NCBI GenBank assembly: GCA_965221185.1
Contig: OZ244866.1
Location: 1,612,001-1,676,000 of the forward strand
Length of the DNA stretch: 64,000 nt
From: Aldehydirespirator sp965221185
GTDB lineage: Bacteria; Actinomycetota; Acidimicrobiia; Acidimicrobiales; Aldehydirespiratoraceae
Direction of reading: 5' to 3'
Made by a program: the position numbers and the translations under genes. The notes under the pieces were generated by a model, which did no database searches, was not told where the DNA came from, and saw only the letters and a list, made by a program, of their open reading frames with translations. Positions 1 to 7,312 of the stretch are shown in pieces. Within the stretch, counting starts at the first letter, position 1. Each line of letters opens with the position of its first letter.

Positions 1-1
1 C

Positions 2-262
2 GCGCTGGAGTTGTGCGCGGTGGCGGCCGGACGCCTGGACGGCTACATCGATTTCTCGCTCAGCGGCTTGGGCTCGTGGGACTACCTGGGCGCCCTGCTG
101 GTGTGCAGCGAGACAGGCGTCGAGGTTCACGACGGGCTGGGCCGCGACCTGGTGATGCTCGACCATCAGAGCCGGCGGGCTCCGGTGGCTGCGCCCGCGC
201 CGCTGGCGGCCAAACTGCTGGCGGTTCGTGCTTCGCTCACCGGCGGCGCGGCCGCCGGCTGA
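2..262 (+). CDS. Inositol monophosphatase family protein (C-terminal fragment)
   Basis: Only the last 86 residues are in the window; the start lies off the left edge. The frame is open from base 2. The visible part matches the end of the inositol-monophosphatase fold: the segment GSWDYLGALLVCSETG corresponds to the family's conserved WD-x-x-ALL-x-x-EAG block, whose Asp is a metal ligand. The family removes phosphate from inositol-1-phosphate or related sugar phosphates in the cytoplasm. The catalytic DPxDGT segment is outside the window, so substrate cannot be judged. A short Ala-rich tail follows the domain. The next gene is convergent. Confidence 0.75.
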   Translation, partial: ALELCAVAAGRLDGYIDFSLSGLGSWDYLGALLVCSETGVEVHDGLGRDLVMLDHQSRRAPVAAPAPLAAKLLAVRASLTGGAAAG

Positions 263-299
263 CGGCTGCGCCGGGACCGGGCTCAGGTCTCGGCGACAC

Positions 300-986
300 T
301 CAGTCGATCGAGAACGGCGGGTACTCGTCGGTCAGCAGCATCGAATAGGCCCACAGCCGCGCGTCGACGCGCACCCAGCCCGCCGAGAACCGGAACAGCG
401 CGTCGGGCCAGCGACCCGTGAAGATGACCGCCAGCCAGCCGAAGAATGTCGCGACGAAAGTCATGACATAGGCAACGGTGGAGAAGATGGCGCCCGGGAT
501 CAGGACGGCTGCCAGCACGAGTTGCAGGATCCATAGCCACGCCGGGAAGGACACAAACCCGAACATGAGCCCCAGCATGCCGAACAGGGTCAGCCATGCG
601 AAGGGCACGATGAACCGGAACAGCACCGTGAGCCGGTTCCGGCCCTCGAGCCGGGGCGACGTGCTCACAGAGATCCCCGCGCCGCCCGGATCATCCGTCG
701 AGGGCGCGTAGTCGAACGGGGGATACTTGTCGGTGAGACACTGCATGTAGGAGAAAGTCCTGGCCCGGTAGCGCACGTAGGTCGCATGGAACGCGGCGAT
801 GCCAGGCGGCAGCTTGCCGGTGGCGAGCACGGTGACCCATGCGACGATCGCCGTGAGGCTGGCCACGAGATTCAGCACGGTGTGCAGAATGACGTGGTGC
901 GGGATCACGAGGATCAATTGCCCGATGGGGCGCCAGTTGGCTATCCGCTCGGGCCTTTGGATCTCAACGGTCGTGGGGTAGCTCAT
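300..986 (-). CDS. DUF4389 family membrane protein
   Basis: A 228-residue membrane protein of unknown function. The start is taken at the ATG giving MSYPTTVEIQRPERIANWRP, because the neighbouring paralogue begins in the same way. It consists of two related halves. Each half has hydrophobic segments followed by a TGKLP or TGRWP motif, an Arg-rich stretch and a YPPF motif (TDKYPPFDY in the first half, TDEYPPFSID at the C-terminus), so it looks like an ancient internal duplication. About four to five membrane segments are visible. It is followed by the unduplicated end of another gene and preceded by its paralogue on the same strand, so the two may be co-transcribed. No function can be inferred beyond membrane location. 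Confidence 0.85.
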   Translation of the reverse strand: MSYPTTVEIQRPERIANWRPIGQLILVIPHHVILHTVLNLVASLTAIVAWVTVLATGKLPPGIAAFHATYVRYRARTFSYMQCLTDKYPPFDYAPSTDDPGGAGISVSTSPRLEGRNRLTVLFRFIVPFAWLTLFGMLGLMFGFVSFPAWLWILQLVLAAVLIPGAIFSTVAYVMTFVATFFGWLAVIFTGRWPDALFRFSAGWVRVDARLWAYSMLLTDEYPPFSID

Positions 987-1071
987 GGCTCGAAACCCTA
1001 CTCCCCGACTGCAAGACACGCAGGGAACCCGGCCACGGGCTGACGGCGCTCAGCGGCCGCCCTGGTTCCGG

Positions 1072-1746
1072 TCAATCGAGAGAGAAGGGCGGGTACTCGT
1101 CGGTCAGCAGCAGCCCGTAGGCGCTGAAGCGGGCTCCGACCCTTATCGGGGCGGTAACGAGCCTGCGCAGGCCCGCGGGCCAGCGGCCCGTGAACAGCAC
1201 CGCAAAGAAAGCCAGGAACACGCACACCACCCCGACGATCCCGATGATCACGGTGTAGACGTAGGCCGGAATGAGTACGGCGGCCAAGACGAGCGCCACC
1301 AGCCAAATCCACCCAGCGACCTCGATGCCGGTGGACTGGTTGGACATATTGCTCACGACGGAAATCGGGACGATGAACCGGAACAGCACCACGAGCCGGT
1401 TCTTGCCTTCTAGCGCGGGGGAGATGTCCACCGACGTGGCGGAGCCGCCAGGGTCGGCCGGCGACATCGAGAAGTCGAACGGCGGGTACTCCGTGGTCAG
1501 GAACCAGGCGTACGCATGCACCCGCGTGTAGTAACGGATGTACATGGCCTGGTAGCCGGCCACGCCTGCGGGCAGCTTGCCGGTGAGCAGGACCGCCAGC
1601 CATCCGACGGTGCCAACGACAGCGCCCACAATGGCGAGGACGACCCCCACGACGTAGTGGGGGATGGCCAGGATCCACTGCACCAGAGGACGCCAGTTGG
1701 CCACGCGGTCGGGCGTGGTGATTTGGACTGTTGCTGGGTAGGTCAT
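1072..1746 (-). CDS. DUF4389 family membrane protein, paralogue of its neighbour
   Basis: A 224-residue membrane protein clearly paralogous to the gene at 300-986. It has the same opening (MTYPATVQITTPDRVANWRP), the same LLTGKLPAGV and FTGRWPAGL motifs, and the same YPPF repeats (TTEYPPFDFS and TDEYPPFSLD). The pair is a tandem gene duplication on one strand with an 85-nt gap. Hydrophobic stretches lie near residues 22-55, 130-165 and 170-190. Function is unknown. The repeated extra-membrane motifs suggest a conserved external or cytoplasmic face rather than a transporter core. Confidence 0.85.
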   Translation of the reverse strand: MTYPATVQITTPDRVANWRPLVQWILAIPHYVVGVVLAIVGAVVGTVGWLAVLLTGKLPAGVAGYQAMYIRYYTRVHAYAWFLTTEYPPFDFSMSPADPGGSATSVDISPALEGKNRLVVLFRFIVPISVVSNMSNQSTGIEVAGWIWLVALVLAAVLIPAYVYTVIIGIVGVVCVFLAFFAVLFTGRWPAGLRRLVTAPIRVGARFSAYGLLLTDEYPPFSLD

Positions 1747-1838
1747 GTCCGAGACGATAGACCATCAATGCCGCGAGTCCCCGGAGACTCGTCAACCCGG
1801 CAGAGAGCGCTGACGGCCAGCCGTTAGGCTCGTCTGAC

Positions 1839-1913
1839 GGGCGCGTAGCTCAGGTGGTTCAGAGCGCTTCCCTTACAAGGAAGAGGCCGGGGGTTCGAGT
1901 CCCTCCGCGCCCA
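1839..1913 (+). tRNA. tRNA-Val (anticodon TAC)
   Basis: A complete cloverleaf can be drawn by hand. The acceptor stem pairs GGGCGCG (1839-1845) with CGCGCCC (1906-1912), with discriminator A at 1913. The D stem is GCTC/GAGC. The anticodon stem CTTCC/GGAAG encloses loop CTTACAA with anticodon TAC at 1874-1876. The T arm carries GGTTCGAGTCC. TAC reads GTA and other valine codons. The CCA end is not encoded. The gene stands alone between divergent protein genes. Confidence 0.96.
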
Positions 1914-1949
1914 CCGTGAACAGGCCCCATCGAACCGAGGTGATCGACC

Positions 1950-2720
1950 GTGTCTGAGCCGTACCGGGTCGAAATGAGCGACGGCATCGCCGAGCTTGAG
2001 CTTTGCAACCCGCCGGTGAACGCGTTCGGCGTGGACGCCCAGTTCGCCCTAGCCGCGGAGATCGAGGCGCTCGGGCGGCGCGACGACGTGAGGGTCATCA
2101 TCATCGCGGCGGTGGGCAAGGGCTTCTTCGCCGGGCTCGACATCAAGGAGATGGCTGCCGATCCGAGCCTCATTGTCGGTGCCAATCGAGCCAACTACGA
2201 CACTTTCGCCGCCATCCACCTCAACCCGAAGCCGGTCATCGCGGCGGTGCACGGCTACGTGCTGGGAGGCGGCATCGGCATCGCGGGCTCGGCCGATGTG
2301 GTGGTGGCCGCCGACGACGCCTACTTCGGTGTACCCGAGATCGACCGGGGCGGTATGGGCATGGGCGCCCACCTGCAGCGCATGTTCAGCATCCAGAAGG
2401 TCCGCTACATGTACCTCACCGGCGAGAGCATCGACGCGGCCGAGGCGTACCGGCTCGGAGCGGTGGAGCGGGTCGTTCAACGGGCGGAGCTTCGGCCCGC
2501 GGCCAGGGAGATCGCTCTGCGGATCGCCGCCAAGTCGCCCCAGATGATCCGCATCGCCAAGCGGTCGCTCAACGGCACCGAGGACGGAAGCCTTGAGGAC
2601 AAGTACCGCTGGGAGCAGGGCTTCACCTTCGAGGCCTACCTGATGAGCGACTCCGCCGAGGCCCGCAACGCCTTCGCCGAGGGTCGCGAGCCGGACTTCG
2701 ATTCGCGGGCCGACACCTGA
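1950..2720 (+). CDS. Enoyl-CoA hydratase/isomerase (crotonase) family protein
   Basis: A 256-residue crotonase-fold enzyme with a GTG start. The two oxyanion-hole segments are visible: GKGFFAGLDIKEM (about residues 56-68) and HGYVLGGGIGIAGSAD (about 101-116), with the FGVPEIDRGG segment at 126-134. Aligned by eye with the classical hydratase, the second catalytic Glu is kept (E130 in VPEI). The first, normally in GGGxE, is replaced by Gly (GGGIG). The CoA-binding and fold residues look intact, so a hydratase, isomerase or hydrolase acting on an acyl-CoA is likely, but the reaction is open. It lies directly upstream of trpB2 with a gap of about 60 nt. Confidence 0.9.
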   Translation: MSEPYRVEMSDGIAELELCNPPVNAFGVDAQFALAAEIEALGRRDDVRVIIIAAVGKGFFAGLDIKEMAADPSLIVGANRANYDTFAAIHLNPKPVIAAVHGYVLGGGIGIAGSADVVVAADDAYFGVPEIDRGGMGMGAHLQRMFSIQKVRYMYLTGESIDAAEAYRLGAVERVVQRAELRPAAREIALRIAAKSPQMIRIAKRSLNGTEDGSLEDKYRWEQGFTFEAYLMSDSAEARNAFAEGREPDFDSRADT

Positions 2721-2781
2721 TCTGATGGCGGGCGCTAATGTCAGCGCCCCCGCCCGAAACCGCGACGAAAGGACCCTGGCG

Positions 2782-4146
2782 ATGGCCGACGACTACTACC
2801 GCGTGACGCTTCCGGAGTCGGAGATGCCGACCCAGTGGTACAACGTGATCCCCGACCTGCCCGCGCCGCCGCCCCCGCCGCTGCATCCCGGCACCCTGGA
2901 GCCGGCCGGGCCCGACGACCTGGCCCCGCTGTTCCCGATGGGACTGATCCTGCAGGAGGTGACCGGCGACTCCTACGTCGACATCCCCGGCGGCGTCATC
3001 GACGTGCTGCGCCTGTGGCGACCGAGCCCGCTGTTCAGGGCCCGCCGCCTGGAGAAGGCCCTCGACACCCCAGCCAAGATCTTCTACAAGTACGAGGGCG
3101 CGAGCCCGGCCGGCTCCCACAAGCCCAACACCGCGGTCCCGCAGGCGTTCTACAACCACGCCGAGGGGGTCACCAAGCTCACCACCGAGACCGGCGCGGG
3201 CCAGTGGGGCAGCGCCCTGGCCTTCGCCTGCGCCCAGTACAACATGGAGTGCGAGGTGTGGCAGGTGGCCGCCTCCTACCGCCAGAAGCCCTACCGCAAG
3301 ACGATGATGGAGATCTGGGGGGCCACGGTGCATCCCAGCCCCTCGCCGGTCACCGACTACGGCCGCAGCCTCCTGGCGGAGGACCCCGACCATCCCGGCT
3401 CGCTGGGAATCGCAATTTCAGAGGCGATCTCAGTGGCGGCCGCCGACCCTGCCGTGCGCTACTCGCTGGGCAGCGTGCTCAACCACGTGATCCTGCACCA
3501 GACCATCATCGGGGAGGAGACACTTCGCCAGATGGCCATGGTGGGGGAGACCCCCGACCTGCTGGTGGGCTGCACCGGCGGCGGTTCCAACTTCGGCGGG
3601 CTGGCCCTGCCGTTCCTGCGCGAGAAGCTGGCCGGCAACATGTCGCCGGTGATCCGCTGCGTGGAGCCCGCCGCGTGCCCGTCGCTGACCCGGGGCGAGT
3701 ACCGCTACGACTTCGGTGACACGGCCTGCACCACGCCGCTGCTGAAGATGCACACCCTGGGACACGGGTTCATCCCCGAGCCGATCCACGCGGGCGGCCT
3801 GCGCTACCACGGCATGTCGCCGCTCATCTCCCACATCTACGAGCTGGGCCTGACCGAGGCGGTGGCCATCGACCAGATGGAGTGCTTCGCGGCGGCTTTG
3901 CAATTCGCCCGCACCGAGGGGACCGTGCCTGCGCCGGAGCCCACCCACGCCCTCGCCGCGACCATCCGCGAGGCGCTGGACTGCAAGGAGTCGGGGGAGT
4001 CCAAGACCATCCTCACCGCGCTGTGCGGCCACGGCCACCTCGACCTGGCCGCCTACGAGGACTACATCGCGGGCGCCATCGCCGATTTCGACCTGTCAGC
4101 CGAGGCCCTGGCCGCCTCGATCCAGTCGGTCCCCGCACTCGGCTGA
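2782..4146 (+). CDS. trpB: TrpB2-type tryptophan synthase beta-like protein
   Basis: A 454-residue PLP enzyme of the TrpB2 class, which is longer than TrpB1 and carries an N-terminal extension. The start is the ATG at 2782, preceded by GAAAGG; an upstream in-frame ATG at 2725 adds a poor, unconserved segment. The PLP lysine is in GSHKPNTA (K114), and GCTGGGSNFGG is the cofactor-phosphate loop. The N-terminal QWYN and PTPL-like RPSPLFRARRLE segments are typical of TrpB2. TrpB2 condenses indole, or an indole surrogate, with serine or phosphoserine, usually without a tight TrpA partner. No trpA is nearby, and trpD lies 17 kb away, so it may act in indole salvage rather than in a standard trp operon. 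Confidence 0.93.
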   Translation: MADDYYRVTLPESEMPTQWYNVIPDLPAPPPPPLHPGTLEPAGPDDLAPLFPMGLILQEVTGDSYVDIPGGVIDVLRLWRPSPLFRARRLEKALDTPAKIFYKYEGASPAGSHKPNTAVPQAFYNHAEGVTKLTTETGAGQWGSALAFACAQYNMECEVWQVAASYRQKPYRKTMMEIWGATVHPSPSPVTDYGRSLLAEDPDHPGSLGIAISEAISVAAADPAVRYSLGSVLNHVILHQTIIGEETLRQMAMVGETPDLLVGCTGGGSNFGGLALPFLREKLAGNMSPVIRCVEPAACPSLTRGEYRYDFGDTACTTPLLKMHTLGHGFIPEPIHAGGLRYHGMSPLISHIYELGLTEAVAIDQMECFAAALQFARTEGTVPAPEPTHALAATIREALDCKESGESKTILTALCGHGHLDLAAYEDYIAGAIADFDLSAEALAASIQSVPALG

Positions 4147-4268
4147 GGAATCGCCTCCGGTAGTCAGCGGCGCCCGGCTCCTTCGGCACCCCGCGCCCGG
4201 CCAAGATCCGCACGGGTCTTGTATCCATACGACCCGAAGCTCTACATGTTTTTGGGCGTTGGCCCGGG

Positions 4269-5645
4269 TCAGATCTGCTGGAGGGCCTTGGTGATGCTGA
4301 CCACGGCCTCGCGGCCGTCGCCGAAGAGCATTAGGGCGTTGTCGGCCGCGAACAGGGGATTGGGGATGCCCGCGAAGCCGGGGCTGAGGCTGCGCTTGAT
4401 GACCACCACCACGTCGCTCTTGTCGACGTCGAGGATCGGCATTCCCGCGATCGGGCTGGACGGGTCGGTGCGGGCCACCGGGTTGACCACGTCGTTGGCG
4501 CCGATCACCAGCGTTACGTCGGTCTGCTCGAAAGTGGGGTTGATGTCGTCCATCTCAACCAGGCGCTCGTAGCTGACCTCGGCCTCGGCCAGCAGCACGT
4601 TCATGTGGCCGGGCATCCGCCCCGCCACCGGGTGGATGCCGAACACGACCTCGGTGCCCCGGTCCTGAAGGCGCCGCGACAGGTCGCGCACCGCGTGCTG
4701 AGCTTGGGCCACCGCCAGCCCGTAACCGGGCACTATGGCGACCCTCTCGGCCGACTCGAGGAGCATGGCCACGTCGTCGGGCGACGTGGACCGGACCTTT
4801 CCCGCATACACGTCGTCGGCGCTGGGCCCGCCCGCTCCGGACGGGGCCGGCTGGAACATGACCGCCAGCAGGGAGCGGTTCATGGCCACGCACATGATCT
4901 TGGTGAGGACCAGCCCGCTGGCGCCCACCAGCGAGCCGGCGATTATCAGCAGCGAGTTGTCGAGCACGAACCCGGCCGCCACCGCGGCCATGCCCGACAG
5001 CGAATTCAACAGCGCGATCACCACCGGCATGTCGGCGCCGCCGATGGGCGACACCACCAGCACCCCGAGCACAGCCCCGACCGCCACCAGCAACCAGAGC
5101 CAAAGAGGATTGCCGGCGTCCACCACCATCAGTGTCCCGAACACCGCCGCGGCTCCTGCGCCGGCCACGCTCACGATCCGCATCCCCGGGAATCCCGACC
5201 AGCGCAGCGTCTCCTGGAGCTTGCCGAAGGCGATGAGGCTGCCCGTGAAGGTGACCGCTCCGATCAGCGAGGCCACCGCCGACGCGGCCGACAGGCGGGC
5301 CGACTCCGTCGCCAGATCGGTCGCTTCGATGTAGGACGCGGCCGCCACCAGCACCGACGCGCCGCCCCCGAAGCCGTTGAACAGCGCCACCAGTTCGGGC
5401 ATGGCTGTCATCTGGACCCGCACCGCTAGCAGCGCCCCCAGCGCGGCGCCCAGCACCAGACCGCCGACGATCCACTCGAAGCCCAAGATGGCGTTGTCGG
5501 TGAGGGTCACCACCACGGCGATGAGCATTCCGGCTGCACCGAAGTGGTTGCCCCGTACCGCGGTGCGGGGCCGGCTCAGCCGCTTGAGGCCGAGTATGAA
5601 CAGCACCGCGGAGGCGAGGTAGCCCAGCGTGGTCCAGTCGTCCAT
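4269..5645 (-). CDS. pntB: NAD(P) transhydrogenase subunit beta
   Basis: A 458-residue protein with about eight or nine N-terminal membrane helices and a C-terminal Rossmann domain. The latter contains VAIVPGYGLAVAQAQHAV and the NADP-binding run HPVAGRMPGHMNVLLAEA, both diagnostic of the PntB dIII domain. Near the end lies IKRSLSPGFAGIPNPLF, also diagnostic. With PntAA and PntAB it moves hydride from NADH to NADP+ using the proton gradient. It is the last gene of the minus-strand pntAA-pntAB-pntB operon. The chosen start is the ATG at 5645-5643, which overlaps the stop of a preceding mini-reading frame; a GTG one codon upstream is also possible. The initiation region lies in a 17-nt tandem repeat described separately. 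Confidence 0.97.
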   Translation of the reverse strand: MDDWTTLGYLASAVLFILGLKRLSRPRTAVRGNHFGAAGMLIAVVVTLTDNAILGFEWIVGGLVLGAALGALLAVRVQMTAMPELVALFNGFGGGASVLVAAASYIEATDLATESARLSAASAVASLIGAVTFTGSLIAFGKLQETLRWSGFPGMRIVSVAGAGAAAVFGTLMVVDAGNPLWLWLLVAVGAVLGVLVVSPIGGADMPVVIALLNSLSGMAAVAAGFVLDNSLLIIAGSLVGASGLVLTKIMCVAMNRSLLAVMFQPAPSGAGGPSADDVYAGKVRSTSPDDVAMLLESAERVAIVPGYGLAVAQAQHAVRDLSRRLQDRGTEVVFGIHPVAGRMPGHMNVLLAEAEVSYERLVEMDDINPTFEQTDVTLVIGANDVVNPVARTDPSSPIAGMPILDVDKSDVVVVIKRSLSPGFAGIPNPLFAADNALMLFGDGREAVVSITKALQQI

Positions 5646-5695
5646 CACGAACCGCCGTCCATCACGGACCGTCGTCCATCACGAACCGTCGCGGT
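5645..5695 (-). repeat. Three tandem 17-nt units containing coupled mini-reading frames before pntB
   Basis: Read on the minus strand, three 17-nt units occupy 5695-5645. They are near copies of GACGGTTCGTGATGGAC. Each contains TGATG, a stop overlapping a start. The pntAB stop (5681-5679) overlaps an ATG opening MDDGP-stop (5679-5662). That stop overlaps an ATG opening MDGGS-stop (5662-5645). That stop in turn overlaps the pntB ATG (5645). Because 17 is not a multiple of three, each unit shifts frame and stops in the next. The units are plain in the sequence; a role in translational coupling is inferred. Confidence 0.85.
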
Positions 5696-6017
5696 CGTGG
5701 CGCGATGGCGATGGAGCGCGGCCCGAGGAGTCATCGCGCCGACGCCTCGGGCCGAACATGCCCAGCATCCGATGGGTGACGAGGAAACCTCCCACCACGT
5801 TGATCATCGCCATCGTCACCGCCACGAAGCCGAGCACCGTGGTGAACACGCGGTGGTCGGTGCCCGCCGCCACCAGAGCGCCGACGACGGTGATTCCCGA
5901 GATGGCGTTGGATCCCGACATGAGGGGCGTGTGCAGCGTGGGTGGGACCTTGGAGATCAACTCCACGCCGAGGAAGACCGCGAGCGCGAAAAGGGTGACC
6001 CCTACCAGCAAGTCCAT
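5679..6017 (-). CDS. pntAB: NAD(P) transhydrogenase subunit alpha, membrane part
   Basis: A 112-residue protein starting MDLLVGVTLFALAVFLGVEL. It has three membrane helices and the family segments ISKVPPTLHTPLMSG and NAISGITVVGAL, followed by a basic C-terminal tail. This is the small dII fragment found in the three-gene transhydrogenases. The start lies 4 nt after the pntAA stop, and the stop codon overlaps the first mini-frame before pntB. Subunit PntAB joins PntB to form the proton channel. The basic tail of about 20 residues (RRRRDDSSGRAPSPSRHDRD) is beyond the conserved helices and looks unconserved. Confidence 0.95.
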   Translation of the reverse strand: MDLLVGVTLFALAVFLGVELISKVPPTLHTPLMSGSNAISGITVVGALVAAGTDHRVFTTVLGFVAVTMAMINVVGGFLVTHRMLGMFGPRRRRDDSSGRAPSPSRHDRDGS

Positions 6018-6021
6018 GTCT

Positions 6022-7212
6022 TCAGCCCGCCCCGACCGTCTCCGCGGCGTGCCTGTCCGCGCGGTCTGTGAGGGCGGCAGCCACGCCCGGGTGAACGACG
6101 GCGCCGCCGTATGAGACGAGCATGGCCGAGATGATCTCGTCATCGGGGCGGACGTCGATCTCGCCGTCTGGCGCGAGATGGCGCAGGAAGGTGACAAGGT
6201 TGCGAGAGAACATCTGGCTGGCGTGGCGGGCACAGCGCGACGCCAGGTCGGTGGGTCCGAGCACCGTGACACCGTTGCGGGTGATCTCTTCGTCCTGACG
6301 GGTCAGCGCGCAATTGCCGCCGCGCTCCGACGCCAGGTCGACGACGATGGAACCGGGCGCCATGGCGTCGACCATCTCGGCTGTGACAAGCAGCGGAGAG
6401 GCTCTGCCCGGTATGGCTGCGGTGGTGATGACCACGTCGGCCCCGGCGACATGGGGGGCGAGCAGCTCGCGCTGGCGATCGGCCGCATCGTCGGTCTGTG
6501 CCCGTGCGTAGCCGCCGTTGTCCTCGGTGTCGGAGCCGTCGGGGCCGGTCTCGGACAGGTCGAGCTCCACCGCTCGGGCCCCCATCGAGAGGATCTGCTC
6601 GACTGCAGCCGGGCGGACGTCGTACCCCTCGACGACGGCCCCGAGCCGCCGGGAGGTGGCAATAGCCTGAAGCCCGGCCACGCCCGCGCCCAGCACCAGC
6701 ACCCTCGCCGGTGCCAGCGTTCCGGCTGCGGTCATCATCAACGGGAACATCTGGGGAAGCCGGCTGGCGGCCGTCAGCACCGCTTCGTAGCCCGCGATGG
6801 TGCCCATAGCGGACAGCACGTCCATCGTCTGCGCCCGCGTGATGCGAGGAACGAGATCCATCGAGAACGCGGTCGTCCGCTCGGAGGCGTGGCGCTGTGC
6901 CCTCTGGGGCATCCACAGCGGATCGAACACGCCGACGAACACCATTGGAGCGTCGGCCGGGCCGCGGCCGGTTGAGAAGTCTCCCGGAAGGTCCCGCACC
7001 GAGACGACGACTTCGGCGGCCGCGGCCTCGCCTGGTTCGACGATGGTGGCGCCCACTGCCACGTAGGCGTCGTCACCGAGGTCGTAGCCCGATCCGGCGC
7101 CGCGCTCGACGAGCACATCGGCACCGCCCCGCACCAGAGCTTCCACGCCGTCGGGAACAAGCGCTACCCGCTTCTCCTGCGGTGAGGACTCACACAGCAA
7201 TCCCAGGCGCAC
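6022..7212 (-). CDS. pntAA: NAD(P) transhydrogenase subunit alpha, NAD-binding part
   Basis: A 396-residue soluble domain I of transhydrogenase, related to alanine dehydrogenase. It starts with GTG (MRLGLLCESSPQEKRVALVP), where EKRVALVP is the family opening. The Rossmann NAD site is VLVLGAGVAGLQAIATSRRLGA, and YDVRPAAVEQILSMGA follows. The segment IVVDLASERGGNCALT is also diagnostic. It binds NADH and passes hydride to NADP on PntB. First gene of the minus-strand operon. The region upstream, toward 7313, is a divergent promoter region shared with the acyl-CoA ligase. Confidence 0.96.
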   Translation of the reverse strand: MRLGLLCESSPQEKRVALVPDGVEALVRGGADVLVERGAGSGYDLGDDAYVAVGATIVEPGEAAAAEVVVSVRDLPGDFSTGRGPADAPMVFVGVFDPLWMPQRAQRHASERTTAFSMDLVPRITRAQTMDVLSAMGTIAGYEAVLTAASRLPQMFPLMMTAAGTLAPARVLVLGAGVAGLQAIATSRRLGAVVEGYDVRPAAVEQILSMGARAVELDLSETGPDGSDTEDNGGYARAQTDDAADRQRELLAPHVAGADVVITTAAIPGRASPLLVTAEMVDAMAPGSIVVDLASERGGNCALTRQDEEITRNGVTVLGPTDLASRCARHASQMFSRNLVTFLRHLAPDGEIDVRPDDEIISAMLVSYGGAVVHPGVAAALTDRADRHAAETVGAG

Positions 7213-7312
7213 GAAATGTAGAGGCTATCCGCGCCCACTCGATCTCGCCCCCGGTCCCGCGCGGTCCTAGTCTCAAATCGTCCGGCTTCTGTCCGTCCCC
7301 TGCGAGGTCACC

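Noticed and set aside
4213..4253. Possible rho-independent terminator between trpB and pntB
   Set aside because: CGGGTC and GACCCG can pair, followed 12 nt later by a short T-run, but the stem is short and the distance to the T-run is too large to support it.
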